Part shown: positions 18,194 to 27,140 of the stretch, in pieces
Position numbering within the stretch: the stretch's first letter is position 1
How the letters are laid out: each line of letters opens with the position of its first letter
Assembly (NCBI GenBank): GCA_946616535.1
Contig: CAMOJA010000004.1
Location: forward strand, 62,001 to 126,000
Source: an uncultured Bacteroidales bacterium
GTDB lineage: Bacteria > Bacteroidota > Bacteroidia > Bacteroidales > Paludibacteraceae
Direction: 5' to 3'
DNA length: 64,000 nucleotides
Position numbers and translations under genes: made by a program
Notes under the pieces: model-generated
What the model was told of the DNA's origin: nothing
The model's database searches: none
Seen by the model: the letters and a program-made list of their open reading frames with translations, nothing else

Positions 18194-21100
18194 GATTCTT
18201 CGCTTCGCTCAGAATGACAAAAGGGACACTCAGAATGACAGCCAGTGCAGCCGTCATTGTCGGCTTGACCGGCAATCTCCTGATGTCATGCACTTCCAGG
18301 CCTGAAACGGACCTCGTTTCTTACGTGGACACGCGCATCGGCACCGGAGGGCACGGGCACGTGTTCGTAGGAGCAAATGTGCCTTTTGGGATGGTGCAGC
18401 TTGGACCTACCAGTATTCCGCAGGAATGGGACTGGACATCGGGCTATCATGTCTCCGATTCAACCGTGATAGGCTTCAGCCACACGCACCTGTCCGGCAC
18501 CGGCATCGGGGATCTGTTCGATGTCACCGTAATGCCGGTTGTGGGTGAAGTAACCTACTCCCGTGACGGAATGTGGTCCTATGCAGAACGCAGCAAGGAA
18601 GTTACGGAGCCCGGTTATTACAGCGTTCCTCTGCTCCGCTACGGCATTACTGCGGAAATGACCGCCACTGAGAGGGTGGGCATGCACCGTTATACATTCC
18701 CGACTACGGAAGATGCCGCGCTGGTCTTCGACCTCGAAAACGGCGGATGCTGGGACAAGGCCACAGACACTCATTTTGAGGTGGTGGATGACGTGACGCT
18801 CCAGGGTTGGCGCTTCTCCAAAGGTTGGGCCAATGACCAGAAGCAGTACTTCTATGCCGTATTCTCTAAGCCGCTGAGCGTTAAGGAGGAAGGCATGTAT
18901 GCCCGATGCTCCTTCGCTTCGAAAGCCGGAGAAAAAGTCCTTCTGAAGGTGGCACTCTCTCCCAGCAGCTGCGAGGCCGCCAAAGCCGCACTGGAAGCTG
19001 AACTTCCCGGCTGGGACTTTGATGCCGTCCGTAAAGAAGCCCGTGCCAAGTGGAATAACGCCTTATCCAAAGTACGTATAGACACCGATGATGCCGAAGC
19101 CCGGAAGATATTCTACACCGCGCTTTATCACACGATGATAGCTCCGTCGCTGTTCTCGGACATCGGTACAAGGCCTTCATACACAACCTATTCCCTCTGG
19201 GATACTTACCGCGCGGCAATGCCGCTTTACTACATGATTCACCCGGAGCTGCGGGCCGATGTCGTGAATACTATGCTGGACATATACGACAAGCAGGGAA
19301 AGCTCCCGGTATGGCACCTGATGGGCTGCGAGACGGACTGCATGGTGGGGAACCCCGGCGTAATTGCCGTGGCCGATGCCATTGTGAAACAAATTCCCGG
19401 AATTGACTATGAACGCGCCTACGCCGCCTGCAAGGCCTCAGTGATGCTGGACGAGCGCGGCCAGGACCTCCGCAAAAGGTACGGCTACATCCCCTGTGAC
19501 CTCTACGGAGAGGCCTGCGCCAATGATATGGAATATGCCATTGCCGATGCCGCCGTGGCCCATGCGGCAGAGGTGCTGGGGCATACCGAAGACGCTGCTT
19601 TCTTCACTGAAAGGAGCCATAGTTGGAGGAACTTCTTCGATTCGGAAACCGGCTTTGTCCGTGGCCGTACTTCCAATGGCGGCTGGCGCACACCGTTCAA
19701 TCCCTTCTATGCCCTTCACCGCTCAGACGACTACTGCGAGGGCAATGCCTGGCAGTACACATGGCTGGTCCCTCAGGACCTGAGCGGCCTTATGGAATGT
19801 TTCGGTGGCCGAAATGCCACGCTGGAACATCTGGATTCGTTGTTTACCGCGCCTGAAACCCTCGGCCCCGGGGCGCCTCCTGATATGTCCGGTCTTATCG
19901 GCCAATATGTTCACGGGAACGAGCCCAGCCATCACATCGTTTACTTCTATACCATGATGGGGCAGCCCTGGAAGACCGCCGACAAGGTGCGTCAGATACT
20001 CTCGAAGCAGTACGGCACGGACTATGACGGACTTTCCGGCAACGAGGATGTGGGACAGATGAGCGCATGGTATATCCTGTCGGCCCTTGGCTTCTACCAG
20101 GTGGAACCGGCCAGTACGCGCTTCTGGTTTGGCTCTCCTCTCTTCAAAAAAGCGGAACTTGCCGTCTCCGGCGGCACCTTCACTGTTGAAGCGCCAACTA
20201 CCAGTGATACCAACCGCTATATTCAGCGCGTTTACCTGAACGGAAAGCTTTATACAAAGCCTTACATTGATTTTGCCGATATCGAGGCCGGCGGGACCCT
20301 CACCTTTGAAATGGGTCCGGAACCTGTCGTATGGTATGCCTGGGAAGACTTTTTCAATGGAACCCCTGACCGGCGTCCTGTCCCCGAAAAGCGTCTTTTT
20401 ACATCTGACGCCGTTGAGAAAACCATCACAGAGACCGCTGCTCTTCTTCAGAATCCAAAACTCCGGCAGATGTTCATCAACTGTTTCCCCAACACCATCG
20501 ACACCACTGTCCATTACTCCGAGGATGAAGATGGAACGCCGGATACTTTTGTATGGACCGGCGATATCCCGGCCATGTGGCTCCGGGACTCCGGTGCTCA
20601 GGTCTGGCATTACGTGCAGCTGGCATCCCAGGATGCTCACCTCGCCAACATGATAAAGGGCACAATCCTACGCCAACTCAAATGCCTTGTGATAGACCCT
20701 TACGCCAACGCGTTCAACCCCGGGCCCACCAACGATGGCTGGCACAAGGACGGGACCTATATGGTCCCGGACGTGTTCGAGCGCAAATGGGAACTGGACT
20801 CGGAGTGCTATCCTATCCGTCTGGCTTATGGCTATTGGAAGGAGACCGGGGACACATCGGTATTCGGAGACCTTTGGCTGGAAGCCATGAAGACAGTCCT
20901 TGGCGTAATGCGGGAACAGCAGAAGTATGACGGCCTCGGAAAGTACCGCTTCTTCCGCGAGACGGACCGCCAGTTCGACACCAAGGGCTGGGACGGTTAC
21001 GGTGCCCCCTTGAAGCCCTGCGGGCTCATCGCATCGGCCTTCCGTCCTTCCGACGACAGCACCATCCTGGATTTCCTTGTCCCGTCCAACTTCATGGCCG

Positions 21101-21702
21101 TGAGCTCTTTGCGTAAGGCGGCAGAAATTCTTGCCGATATTAATGGAGAGGCCGATTTGGCCGCCGAATGTATCGCCCTTGCTGATGAGGTGGAAGCCGC
21201 CCTGAAGGCCAAGGCCGTTGTGAACCTTCCCAAGTACGGCCCCATATACGCCTATGAGGTGGATGGCTTTGGCAACGCCCTCCTGCAGGACGATTCCAAC
21301 GTGCCGTCGCTCCTTTCGCTTGCGTACTTGATTCCGGAAATGGCATCGGATCCGATATGGCAGAACACGCGGCGCTTTGTCCTCTCCGAAGACAACCCCT
21401 GCTTCTTCAGCGGCGCTGCCGGTGAAGGCGTTGGCGGCCCCCATATCGGCTACGATATGGTCTGGCCCATGTCCATCATGATGCGGGCCTTCACATCGAC
21501 AGACGATGATGAAATCCGAGACTGTATCGCCATGCTCCTTGCCACCGATGCCGGCACCGGCTTCATCCACGAGAGTTTCCACAAGGACGACGCCTCCCGC
21601 TTCACCCGCGAATGGTTCGCCTGGCAGAACAGCCTCTTCGGTGAACTTATCCTGAAACTTGTTAATGACGGCAAACTGGATCTTTTGAATAGTATACGAT
21701 GA
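18190..21702 (+). CDS. GH92-GH125 fusion: alpha-mannosidase plus exo-alpha-1,6-mannosidase lipoprotein
   Basis: 1170 residues. The lipobox LLMSC (about residue 36) follows a signal peptide made from repeat elements A2 and B3. GH92 spans about 40-730: [61 protein letters not shown] and [14 protein letters not shown]125 spans about 740-1165: [52 protein letters not shown] and [17 protein letters not shown]. Both domains look complete. GH92 enzymes are calcium-dependent inverting exo-alpha-mannosidases (mostly alpha-1,2/1,3); GH125 removes alpha-1,6-mannose. In Bacteroides these are normally separate neighbouring genes. It overlaps genes on both sides by 4 bp (ATGA). The start is supported by the coupling. 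Confidence 0.93.
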   Translation: MRFFASLRMTKGTLRMTASAAVIVGLTGNLLMSCTSRPETDLVSYVDTRIGTGGHGHVFVGANVPFGMVQLGPTSIPQEWDWTSGYHVSDSTVIGFSHTHLSGTGIGDLFDVTVMPVVGEVTYSRDGMWSYAERSKEVTEPGYYSVPLLRYGITAEMTATERVGMHRYTFPTTEDAALVFDLENGGCWDKATDTHFEVVDDVTLQGWRFSKGWANDQKQYFYAVFSKPLSVKEEGMYARCSFASKAGEKVLLKVALSPSSCEAAKAALEAELPGWDFDAVRKEARAKWNNALSKVRIDTDDAEARKIFYTALYHTMIAPSLFSDIGTRPSYTTYSLWDTYRAAMPLYYMIHPELRADVVNTMLDIYDKQGKLPVWHLMGCETDCMVGNPGVIAVADAIVKQIPGIDYERAYAACKASVMLDERGQDLRKRYGYIPCDLYGEACANDMEYAIADAAVAHAAEVLGHTEDAAFFTERSHSWRNFFDSETGFVRGRTSNGGWRTPFNPFYALHRSDDYCEGNAWQYTWLVPQDLSGLMECFGGRNATLEHLDSLFTAPETLGPGAPPDMSGLIGQYVHGNEPSHHIVYFYTMMGQPWKTADKVRQILSKQYGTDYDGLSGNEDVGQMSAWYILSALGFYQVEPASTRFWFGSPLFKKAELAVSGGTFTVEAPTTSDTNRYIQRVYLNGKLYTKPYIDFADIEAGGTLTFEMGPEPVVWYAWEDFFNGTPDRRPVPEKRLFTSDAVEKTITETAALLQNPKLRQMFINCFPNTIDTTVHYSEDEDGTPDTFVWTGDIPAMWLRDSGAQVWHYVQLASQDAHLANMIKGTILRQLKCLVIDPYANAFNPGPTNDGWHKDGTYMVPDVFERKWELDSECYPIRLAYGYWKETGDTSVFGDLWLEAMKTVLGVMREQQKYDGLGKYRFFRETDRQFDTKGWDGYGAPLKPCGLIASAFRPSDDSTILDFLVPSNFMAVSSLRKAAEILADINGEADLAAECIALADEVEAALKAKAVVNLPKYGPIYAYEVDGFGNALLQDDSNVPSLLSLAYLIPEMASDPIWQNTRRFVLSEDNPCFFSGAAGEGVGGPHIGYDMVWPMSIMMRAFTSTDDDEIRDCIAMLLATDAGTGFIHESFHKDDASRFTREWFAWQNSLFGELILKLVNDGKLDLLNSIR
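18193..18218. repeat. Type A palindromic element, copy A2, with adjacent partial copy
   Basis: 26 bp with arms ATTCT and AGAAT, in codons 2-10 of the GH92-GH125 gene (RFFASLRMT). A truncated copy ending ACTCAGAATGAC follows at 18228-18239, again exactly 21 bp later. Confidence 0.85.
18253..18279. repeat. Type B palindromic element, copy B3 (inside signal peptide)
   Basis: 27 bp with arms ATTGTCGG and CCGGCAAT (one G-T pair). Encodes [10 protein letters not shown], the hydrophobic core of the GH92-GH125 signal peptide. Confidence 0.85.
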
Positions 21703-23801
21703 AGCGTCTGATTCCCATTATAATATTGCTATCAGCTTGTTGCCTCCCGACAGAAGACGTTCACCTATCCGAATACGTGTCAAACCTCGTCGGCACGCAG
21801 AGCGACTGGACTTTTTCCACGGGCAACACCTATCCGGCGATAGCCCTGCCCTGGGGCATGAACTTCTGGACGCCGGTAACGGCTGAACGGGAGGAAGACG
21901 GCTGGGCGTATCAATATGATAAACATAAGATTACAGGCTTCAAGCAAACGCATCAGCCATCGCCATGGATAAACGACTACGGTGCCTTTTCCATCATTCC
22001 CGGCGGCGGGCCCAGCTGGTTTTCCCACAAAAGCGAGGAGGCAAGGCCCTATTATTATAAGGTGTATCTGGCCGACCACGACATCACCGTGGAAATCACC
22101 CCCACCGAACGTGCTGCCGTGATGCGCCTCACCTTCCCGGAAAGCGACAGTTCCATCATCGGGGTGAACCCTATCCAAGGCGGCAAGGTCGCATTTGACG
22201 ATGCCGGAGCCATGGGCTACAGCGTCCAGAACCACGGCGGGGTGCCGGAAGGCTTCCGCAACTTTTTTGTGATAAAGGCCGATGTTCCGCTTGGAGAAGC
22301 CTTTGCCACCTCACGGGGCCAGATTGTAACGCTATATATCGCATCCTCCTTTATTTCGGAGGAGCAGGCTGTGCGCAATTTGAACGAAGTCCTTGACCGT
22401 TCATTTGACGAAGTAAAAGCTGCCGCACAGGAGCGCTGGGACAAGATTCTTGGCCGAATCCGTGTCTCCGGAGGCACTAATGAGCAGATGCGCACCTTCT
22501 ACTCCTGCCTATACCGCAGCACGCTCTTTCCCAGGAAGTTCTATGAAATCGGCCCAGACGGGAAGCCCATCCACTACAGCCCCTACGACGGCAAAGTCCA
22601 CGACGGCTACCTCTACACTGACACCGGCTTCTGGGACACCTTCAGGGCACTATTCCCGCTGCTGAACCTTGTCTATCCCGACGTAAGCAGGGAGATTCTC
22701 CAAGGCCTTGCGAACGTTGCCCGCGAAAATGACTTCCTTCCGGAATGGGCCTCTCCCGGCCACCGGGACTGCATGATTGGGAACAACTCAGCCGCCGTGG
22801 TGGCCGATGCCGCAGTACAAGGCCTTGTCTCCCGCGAAGACCTGGAGGTCCTCTACAATGCCCTTGTATATGGAACTGAACACGTGCATCCCACGGTGAG
22901 TTCTACCGGACGCAAGGGACACGAATACTACAACACCCTTGGCTACATCCCCTGCGATGTTGGCGTGAATGAGAGCGTTGCCCGCACTCTGGAGTATGCC
23001 TATGACGACTGGTGCATCGCCCAGGTAGCGAAGCTGCTGGATCGCCCGCAGGAGGAAATCGACCTGTACCTGAAGCGCTCCAGAAACTGGCGGAACGTCT
23101 TTGATCCATCGGCCCGTCTGATGCGTGGCCGAAGGGCCGACGGCAGCTTCCAGGAGCCCTTCAGCCCCTACAAATGGGGCGGAGACTTCACCGAGGGCAA
23201 TGCCTGGCACTACACCTGGAGCGTTTTCCACGACATCCCCGGCCTTGTGGATGCAATGGGCGGACAGGAGTCTTTCGAGCAGATGCTGGACTCCGTATTC
23301 AAGGTCCCTCCCATTTACGACGACAGCTACTACGGCTACCGCATCCACGAAATCACGGAAATGCAGGTTGCCGATATGGGTAACTACGCCCACGGCAACC
23401 AGCCATCGCAGCATATGCTGTACCTCTATAACTGGACTGCTCATCCGGAAAAGGGTAGCGTATACATCCGTGAGGTAATGGACCGCCTCTACAGCGCCGC
23501 CCCTGACGGCTACTGCGGTGACGAAGACAACGGCCAGACATCGGCCTGGTACGTCTTCTCCGCCCTTGGCTTCTACCCCGTCTGCCCCGCAAGCGGCCAA
23601 TACGCACTCGGCTCACCCCTTTTCCCAAAAGCCGCGGTCTTCCTCCCCGGTGGCAAAACACTCACCATCACATCCAAAGGCCCAGGCCCAATTTACAACG
23701 ATATCCGCCTGAATGACAAACTATTCAATAAGCGTTGTATTAAGATATCCTCTCCATTCAACAACACCAAGCTTGACTTTCGTCCTAATCATTTACAATA
23801 A
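21699..23801 (+). CDS. GH92 exo-alpha-mannosidase lipoprotein
   Basis: 700 residues, lipobox LLSAC (Cys14). A single GH92 module: YVSNLVGTQSDWTFSTGNTY near the N-terminus, GFKQTHQPSPWINDYG, FTEGNAWHYTWSVFHDIPGL, HGNQPSQHMLYLYNW and CGDEDNGQTSAWYVFSALGF carrying the acidic catalytic-base region. It is likely to remove alpha-1,2- or alpha-1,3-linked mannose. It differs strongly from the GH92 half of the preceding fusion (for example TFSTGNTYPAIALPWG in place of [14 protein letters not shown]), so the two probably have different linkage specificity. Coupled to the upstream gene by a 4-bp ATGA overlap; last gene of the operon. Confidence 0.93.
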   Translation: MKRLIPIIILLSACCLPTEDVHLSEYVSNLVGTQSDWTFSTGNTYPAIALPWGMNFWTPVTAEREEDGWAYQYDKHKITGFKQTHQPSPWINDYGAFSIIPGGGPSWFSHKSEEARPYYYKVYLADHDITVEITPTERAAVMRLTFPESDSSIIGVNPIQGGKVAFDDAGAMGYSVQNHGGVPEGFRNFFVIKADVPLGEAFATSRGQIVTLYIASSFISEEQAVRNLNEVLDRSFDEVKAAAQERWDKILGRIRVSGGTNEQMRTFYSCLYRSTLFPRKFYEIGPDGKPIHYSPYDGKVHDGYLYTDTGFWDTFRALFPLLNLVYPDVSREILQGLANVARENDFLPEWASPGHRDCMIGNNSAAVVADAAVQGLVSREDLEVLYNALVYGTEHVHPTVSSTGRKGHEYYNTLGYIPCDVGVNESVARTLEYAYDDWCIAQVAKLLDRPQEEIDLYLKRSRNWRNVFDPSARLMRGRRADGSFQEPFSPYKWGGDFTEGNAWHYTWSVFHDIPGLVDAMGGQESFEQMLDSVFKVPPIYDDSYYGYRIHEITEMQVADMGNYAHGNQPSQHMLYLYNWTAHPEKGSVYIREVMDRLYSAAPDGYCGDEDNGQTSAWYVFSALGFYPVCPASGQYALGSPLFPKAAVFLPGGKTLTITSKGPGPIYNDIRLNDKLFNKRCIKISSPFNNTKLDFRPNHLQ

Positions 23802-23853
23802 TCAACATTTCTTTTCTATCTTACCTCACAACTTTATTGGGGTGTATATCAAA

Positions 23854-23875
23854 AATCAACCTTGTGCGGTTGATT
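23854..23875 (+). terminator. Terminator of GH130/GH92 operon, first hairpin
   Basis: Perfect 8-bp arms AATCAACC and GGTTGATT, 6-nt loop, followed by TTTAAAAA. Lies 53 bp after the last stop codon of the operon. Confidence 0.7.
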
Positions 23876-23882
23876 TTAAAAA

Positions 23883-23902
23883 AACAACCACTTCGGGTTG
23901 TT
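23883..23902 (+). terminator. Second tandem hairpin before satD-like gene
   Basis: Perfect 7-bp arms AACAACC and GGTTGTT with loop ACTTCG, followed by an AT-rich tract. It repeats the CAACC/GGTTG stem of the hairpin 20 bp upstream and lies just before the -7 element of the next gene. Confidence 0.6.
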
Positions 23903-23914
23903 GAAAATTTTTTC

Positions 23915-23922
23915 TATATTTG
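23915..23922 (+). promoter_or_regulatory. -7 promoter element for satD-like gene
   Basis: TATATTTG matches TAnnTTTG. No TTTG is present at the usual -33 spacing, so strength is uncertain. The ATG at 23939 is 17 bp downstream. Confidence 0.45.
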
Positions 23923-23938
23923 CAAAAAATAAGAATGA

Positions 23939-24571
23939 ATGAGCCTAAAAGGTGTAATAACTGGAGATATTGTTAATTCGCGCAAGATAATGATAGGACA
24001 CCGGGATTTACTCAAAAAATCTCTGGAGGACCTAAATACAGAATTATCAAGTGTCACTCCAATACGTTTGGAAATGTATAGGGGTGACAGTTTTCAAGTA
24101 TTTGTTGAAAACGCAATGAAAACTGCGAGGATAGCCATAATGATACGAGCATGGCTAAAAAAGCAAACACCGGTTGGTAATCCTCCTTGGGATGCGCGCT
24201 TGTCAATCGGTATTGGTACTGTTGAGTATCAAGCGCAACAAATAATTGTTTCAGATGGAACAGCCTATCAGAGATCAGGATTTGGACTAGATCATATAGG
24301 GAAGAGACGTCTTGCTGTAAGCACGGGAGCAGAAAACGTTGATTACGAGCTTGCCGTATCCACGATGTTACTTGATGACGTTATTACCGGTTGGACAGTA
24401 AGGCAAGCATCTATCATGTATGATTATTTGAAGGAGCAGGTTAGTCAAAAAAAATTGGCCGAGTATCTTTCACAGAGTCAGCAAAACTTAAGTAAGATTC
24501 TAATTGCGGCAAAAGCAGACTCTATAGATGCGTATGTTAATAGATATGAACTTTTAATACAACAATTATAG
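23939..24571 (+). CDS. SatD-family protein with nucleotidyl-cyclase-like motifs and C-terminal HTH
   Basis: 210 residues, cytoplasmic. I recognise the SatD family from ITGDIVNSR (residues 7-15) and the overall layout. The first 130 residues show a pattern reminiscent of GGDEF/adenylyl-cyclase palms: Asp10 at the end of strand 1, YRGDSFQVF (47-55, Asp50) at the GGDEF hairpin position and LSIGIG (88-93) where GGDEF proteins have a similar strand. The C-terminal 50 residues (SIMYDYLKEQVSQKKLAEYL then SQSQQNLSKILIAA) look like a helix-turn-helix. The DUF3307 membrane-protein gene starts 1 bp after the stop, so they form a two-gene unit. The cyclase relationship is my inference; SatD function is not established. 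Confidence 0.7.
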   Translation: MSLKGVITGDIVNSRKIMIGHRDLLKKSLEDLNTELSSVTPIRLEMYRGDSFQVFVENAMKTARIAIMIRAWLKKQTPVGNPPWDARLSIGIGTVEYQAQQIIVSDGTAYQRSGFGLDHIGKRRLAVSTGAENVDYELAVSTMLLDDVITGWTVRQASIMYDYLKEQVSQKKLAEYLSQSQQNLSKILIAAKADSIDAYVNRYELLIQQL

Positions 24572-24572
24572 A

Positions 24573-25280
24573 ATGACCCATTTACTGATAAAACTTTTAT
24601 TCGCTCACATCTTCGGCGATTTTGCTCTCCAGCCAAATTGGCTGAATAATGGGAAAAGTGACAAAAAGAAGGGTATATGGTATCAACTGCTACACGGAGT
24701 CATTCATGCTATCCTCGCTTATACTATTGTTGCAGATTGGGCCAATTGGATTATTCCTCTTGTCATTTTTGTTACACACGTATGTTTTGATACAATAAAA
24801 GCAAGGAAACATGGGGATTCTACCAAGTGGTTTTTGGCAGACCAATTCTGCCACGTGGCGGTTATCGTGATTTTATGGATTTGTTTCGGTGACACTTCTG
24901 CATTATTATCTGCATTAAATACGGGATGGATTTCGGGCAAGATGTGGATTATTGCATTAGCATACTTGCTTATTCTTAAACCAACGTCTATTCTTCTTGA
25001 CAAGTTTTTTACCAGATGGCAAGATAAACTCAAGGACCACAAAGGATTACCGAATGCAGGAATGTGGATTGGCTATTGCGAAAGAGTATTGATTGTTACA
25101 TTTATCCTTACCGGGAACGTAGAAGGAATAGGTTTTTTATTAGCAGCCAAGTCGGTCTTTCGTTTTGGAGAATTGAACAAAGAAAAAGAAGTTGCCACAA
25201 CAGAGTATGTCTTATTTGGAACGTTGGCTAGTTTCGGGTTAGCTACAATAATCGGTTTTTTAGCAACGTTGGCAATATAG
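24573..25280 (+). CDS. DUF3307 integral membrane protein
   Basis: 235 residues with about six hydrophobic segments (for example YQLLHGVIHAILAYTIVADW, WIIPLVIFVTHVCFD, FCHVAVIVILWICFG, MWIIALAYLLILKP, VLIVTFILTGNVEGIGFLLA, ASFGLATIIGFLATLAI). The N-terminus HLLIKLLFAHIFGDFALQPN carries the conserved His and Asp pattern of DUF3307, and FVTHVCFDTIKAR and FLADQFCHV add further conserved His/Asp positions within the membrane. No function is known for the family. It is fused transcriptionally to the SatD-like gene with a 1-bp gap, a pairing I recognise from other genomes. Confidence 0.8.
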   Translation: MTHLLIKLLFAHIFGDFALQPNWLNNGKSDKKKGIWYQLLHGVIHAILAYTIVADWANWIIPLVIFVTHVCFDTIKARKHGDSTKWFLADQFCHVAVIVILWICFGDTSALLSALNTGWISGKMWIIALAYLLILKPTSILLDKFFTRWQDKLKDHKGLPNAGMWIGYCERVLIVTFILTGNVEGIGFLLAAKSVFRFGELNKEKEVATTEYVLFGTLASFGLATIIGFLATLAI

Positions 25281-25304
25281 GTCACAACTGCTAGGGGGCA
25301 ATAC

Positions 25305-27140
25305 TTAATATGAACCGTTAACAACTATAATCTCTTTGGCAGTAGTAATAGTTAGTTCTCTCCATTTTTTCGGCATCGGTATTCCATGCCTATGGATGCC
25401 CTCCGGCCCAATCTCCAGCCCGCCAAAGCCATATATAACCGCCTGCAGCAGCGCCCCGGCACCGGTAACGAAATATGGATTTCCTGAAACTGGGGTTTCC
25501 GCAAGTGCGCCAAACGGAGGACGGAGATTGCTCTCATAGCTCCGGCGAAAATACTCATATGCCTTTTCCGTATCTCCAAGGCGGGCATATTGCACCGCAA
25601 AGATGCCCCAGGTCATGGCCGGACCATCTTTCATGTCAATCCTTGAGGAATAATACTCAAGGTCATTCCGGATACGCTCAGGGTCTATAACCAGCCCCAG
25701 AGGATAGGCAAGAAGATTAGGATCGGCCTGTTTTGTAAAGCGACCATCGTAACCTTCGTAATCCATTGTCACGCCGTCCTTCTCCAGAATCCGGAGTCCG
25801 TCGGCTATATCGGCCCAGCGAGAAGGCGCGTTCTCTCCAAGAACTCCGGCAGCTTCAACGGCAGCGCGGAGAGCTACCTTGGCCGAACCATTTGTATAGG
25901 CATTGTCATTCACATGCTCCGCGTATTCATCGGCTCCAACGACATCCAGGATAGAGTAACTGCCGTCTGGATTCTCCGTCACACGGCTCATCAGAAACTC
26001 GGCCACGCCTCTCAGAACGGGCCAGCATTCGCGAAGCCTTTTAGTATCCTTCGTAACCAGATACCGGTTCCACGCGGCAATGGCAACATCGGCCGATATA
26101 TGATGCTCCAACGGGCCGGTTAGCGCCCAGGTAGGGGTGGATTCATTGCCGTCAATGTCAGATTCCCAGGGGAACATCAGGCCCTCGTAGCCAAACTCCC
26201 GGGCACGAGCCCAGGCTCCTTCCAGCCTGTCAAGACGATACTGGAGCATAGAATCAGCAATTCCAGGATTCAACAGGAGAAGAACCGGATACATCCACAT
26301 TTCCGCATCCCAGAAGATATGGCCGTTGTATCCCCTTGCCGAAAGACCCATAGGCGGAATACTCAGACCAGAACCCTCCCGACAGGAGCTATACAGGTTG
26401 AAAAGCGCCATCCTGACCACTTCCTGCGCCTTAGTGTCCCCCTCAATTATAATGTCACCCTTCCACAGTTCCTCCCACGCCTTCCTGTGGCGTTTAATGG
26501 CATCGGCCACATCCAAGCCGTTTATCACCTCCTCTGGCGTCTTTTCTTGAGACGATGTCTGAATGCAGGCAAGCAGCGTGTACTTCAAGGTCTCTCCTGC
26601 ACGGAGAGTTGCCTCATCTCGGCCGATACATCTTACCGCCATTCTCATCCAGTCAAGGCAACTGTCCGAGCGGTTTGAAAAGACGATAGTACAGGGCTTC
26701 AAGGCCTTTGCATTTATTTCCATCAGAAGGCAATCCGGATTGTCCCTGAAAGCAATGATGCGGTAATCCACCTTCACTTTTTCATCGGCAATAAAACATG
26801 TCCGATGCTCGGCTCTCCGCATATCTATGGTCTGGCTCCAATCCGACACTTTCCAATCCATAATCCCATCAACACACATTGATACTTTGAACGGAACCGG
26901 CGCTTTGACCACAGCGTTTACTCCGACTGAATGGTCGTAGGCAAACACCTGGTTCTGCATTACTTCCTTCACGCTGAACGGCTCTTTCCCTGGCAGGATA
27001 CCAAGTCTGCCATTTGCCATGGCAATGCCGTAGTACTCAGTGGCGTCATAGTCTACAGTGTGTACTGTCCAGGTATCATCAGCACTCCCAGTACATCCGG
27101 CAAGAAGTGCTACAATCAATATGAGAGACCATTTTTTCAT
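25305..27140 (-). CDS. GH65-family glycoside hydrolase or phosphorylase, lipoprotein
   Basis: 611 residues, lipobox ALLAGC (Cys16). The (alpha/alpha)6-barrel family signature is GHIFWDAEMWMYPVLLLLNP, and the catalytic-Glu segment is GADEYAEHVNDNAYTN, matching the GPDEYH...NNAYTN pattern of GH65. Family members act on alpha-glucosides (trehalose, kojibiose, nigerose, or glucosyl-galactose of collagen), as phosphorylases or as inverting hydrolases; the phosphate-site residues cannot be judged safely here. The signal peptide makes hydrolysis outside the cytoplasm more likely than phosphorolysis. The start overlaps the GH97 stop by 4 bp, so it is the second gene of a GH97-GH65 operon. Confidence 0.85.
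   Translation of the reverse strand: MKKWSLILIVALLAGCTGSADDTWTVHTVDYDATEYYGIAMANGRLGILPGKEPFSVKEVMQNQVFAYDHSVGVNAVVKAPVPFKVSMCVDGIMDWKVSDWSQTIDMRRAEHRTCFIADEKVKVDYRIIAFRDNPDCLLMEINAKALKPCTIVFSNRSDSCLDWMRMAVRCIGRDEATLRAGETLKYTLLACIQTSSQEKTPEEVINGLDVADAIKRHRKAWEELWKGDIIIEGDTKAQEVVRMALFNLYSSCREGSGLSIPPMGLSARGYNGHIFWDAEMWMYPVLLLLNPGIADSMLQYRLDRLEGAWARAREFGYEGLMFPWESDIDGNESTPTWALTGPLEHHISADVAIAAWNRYLVTKDTKRLRECWPVLRGVAEFLMSRVTENPDGSYSILDVVGADEYAEHVNDNAYTNGSAKVALRAAVEAAGVLGENAPSRWADIADGLRILEKDGVTMDYEGYDGRFTKQADPNLLAYPLGLVIDPERIRNDLEYYSSRIDMKDGPAMTWGIFAVQYARLGDTEKAYEYFRRSYESNLRPPFGALAETPVSGNPYFVTGAGALLQAVIYGFGGLEIGPEGIHRHGIPMPKKWRELTITTAKEIIVVNGSY

Noticed and set aside
20668..21582. Long antisense frames within the GH92-GH125 gene
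   Set aside because: Antisense to a well-supported GH125 domain; no own start signal or family.
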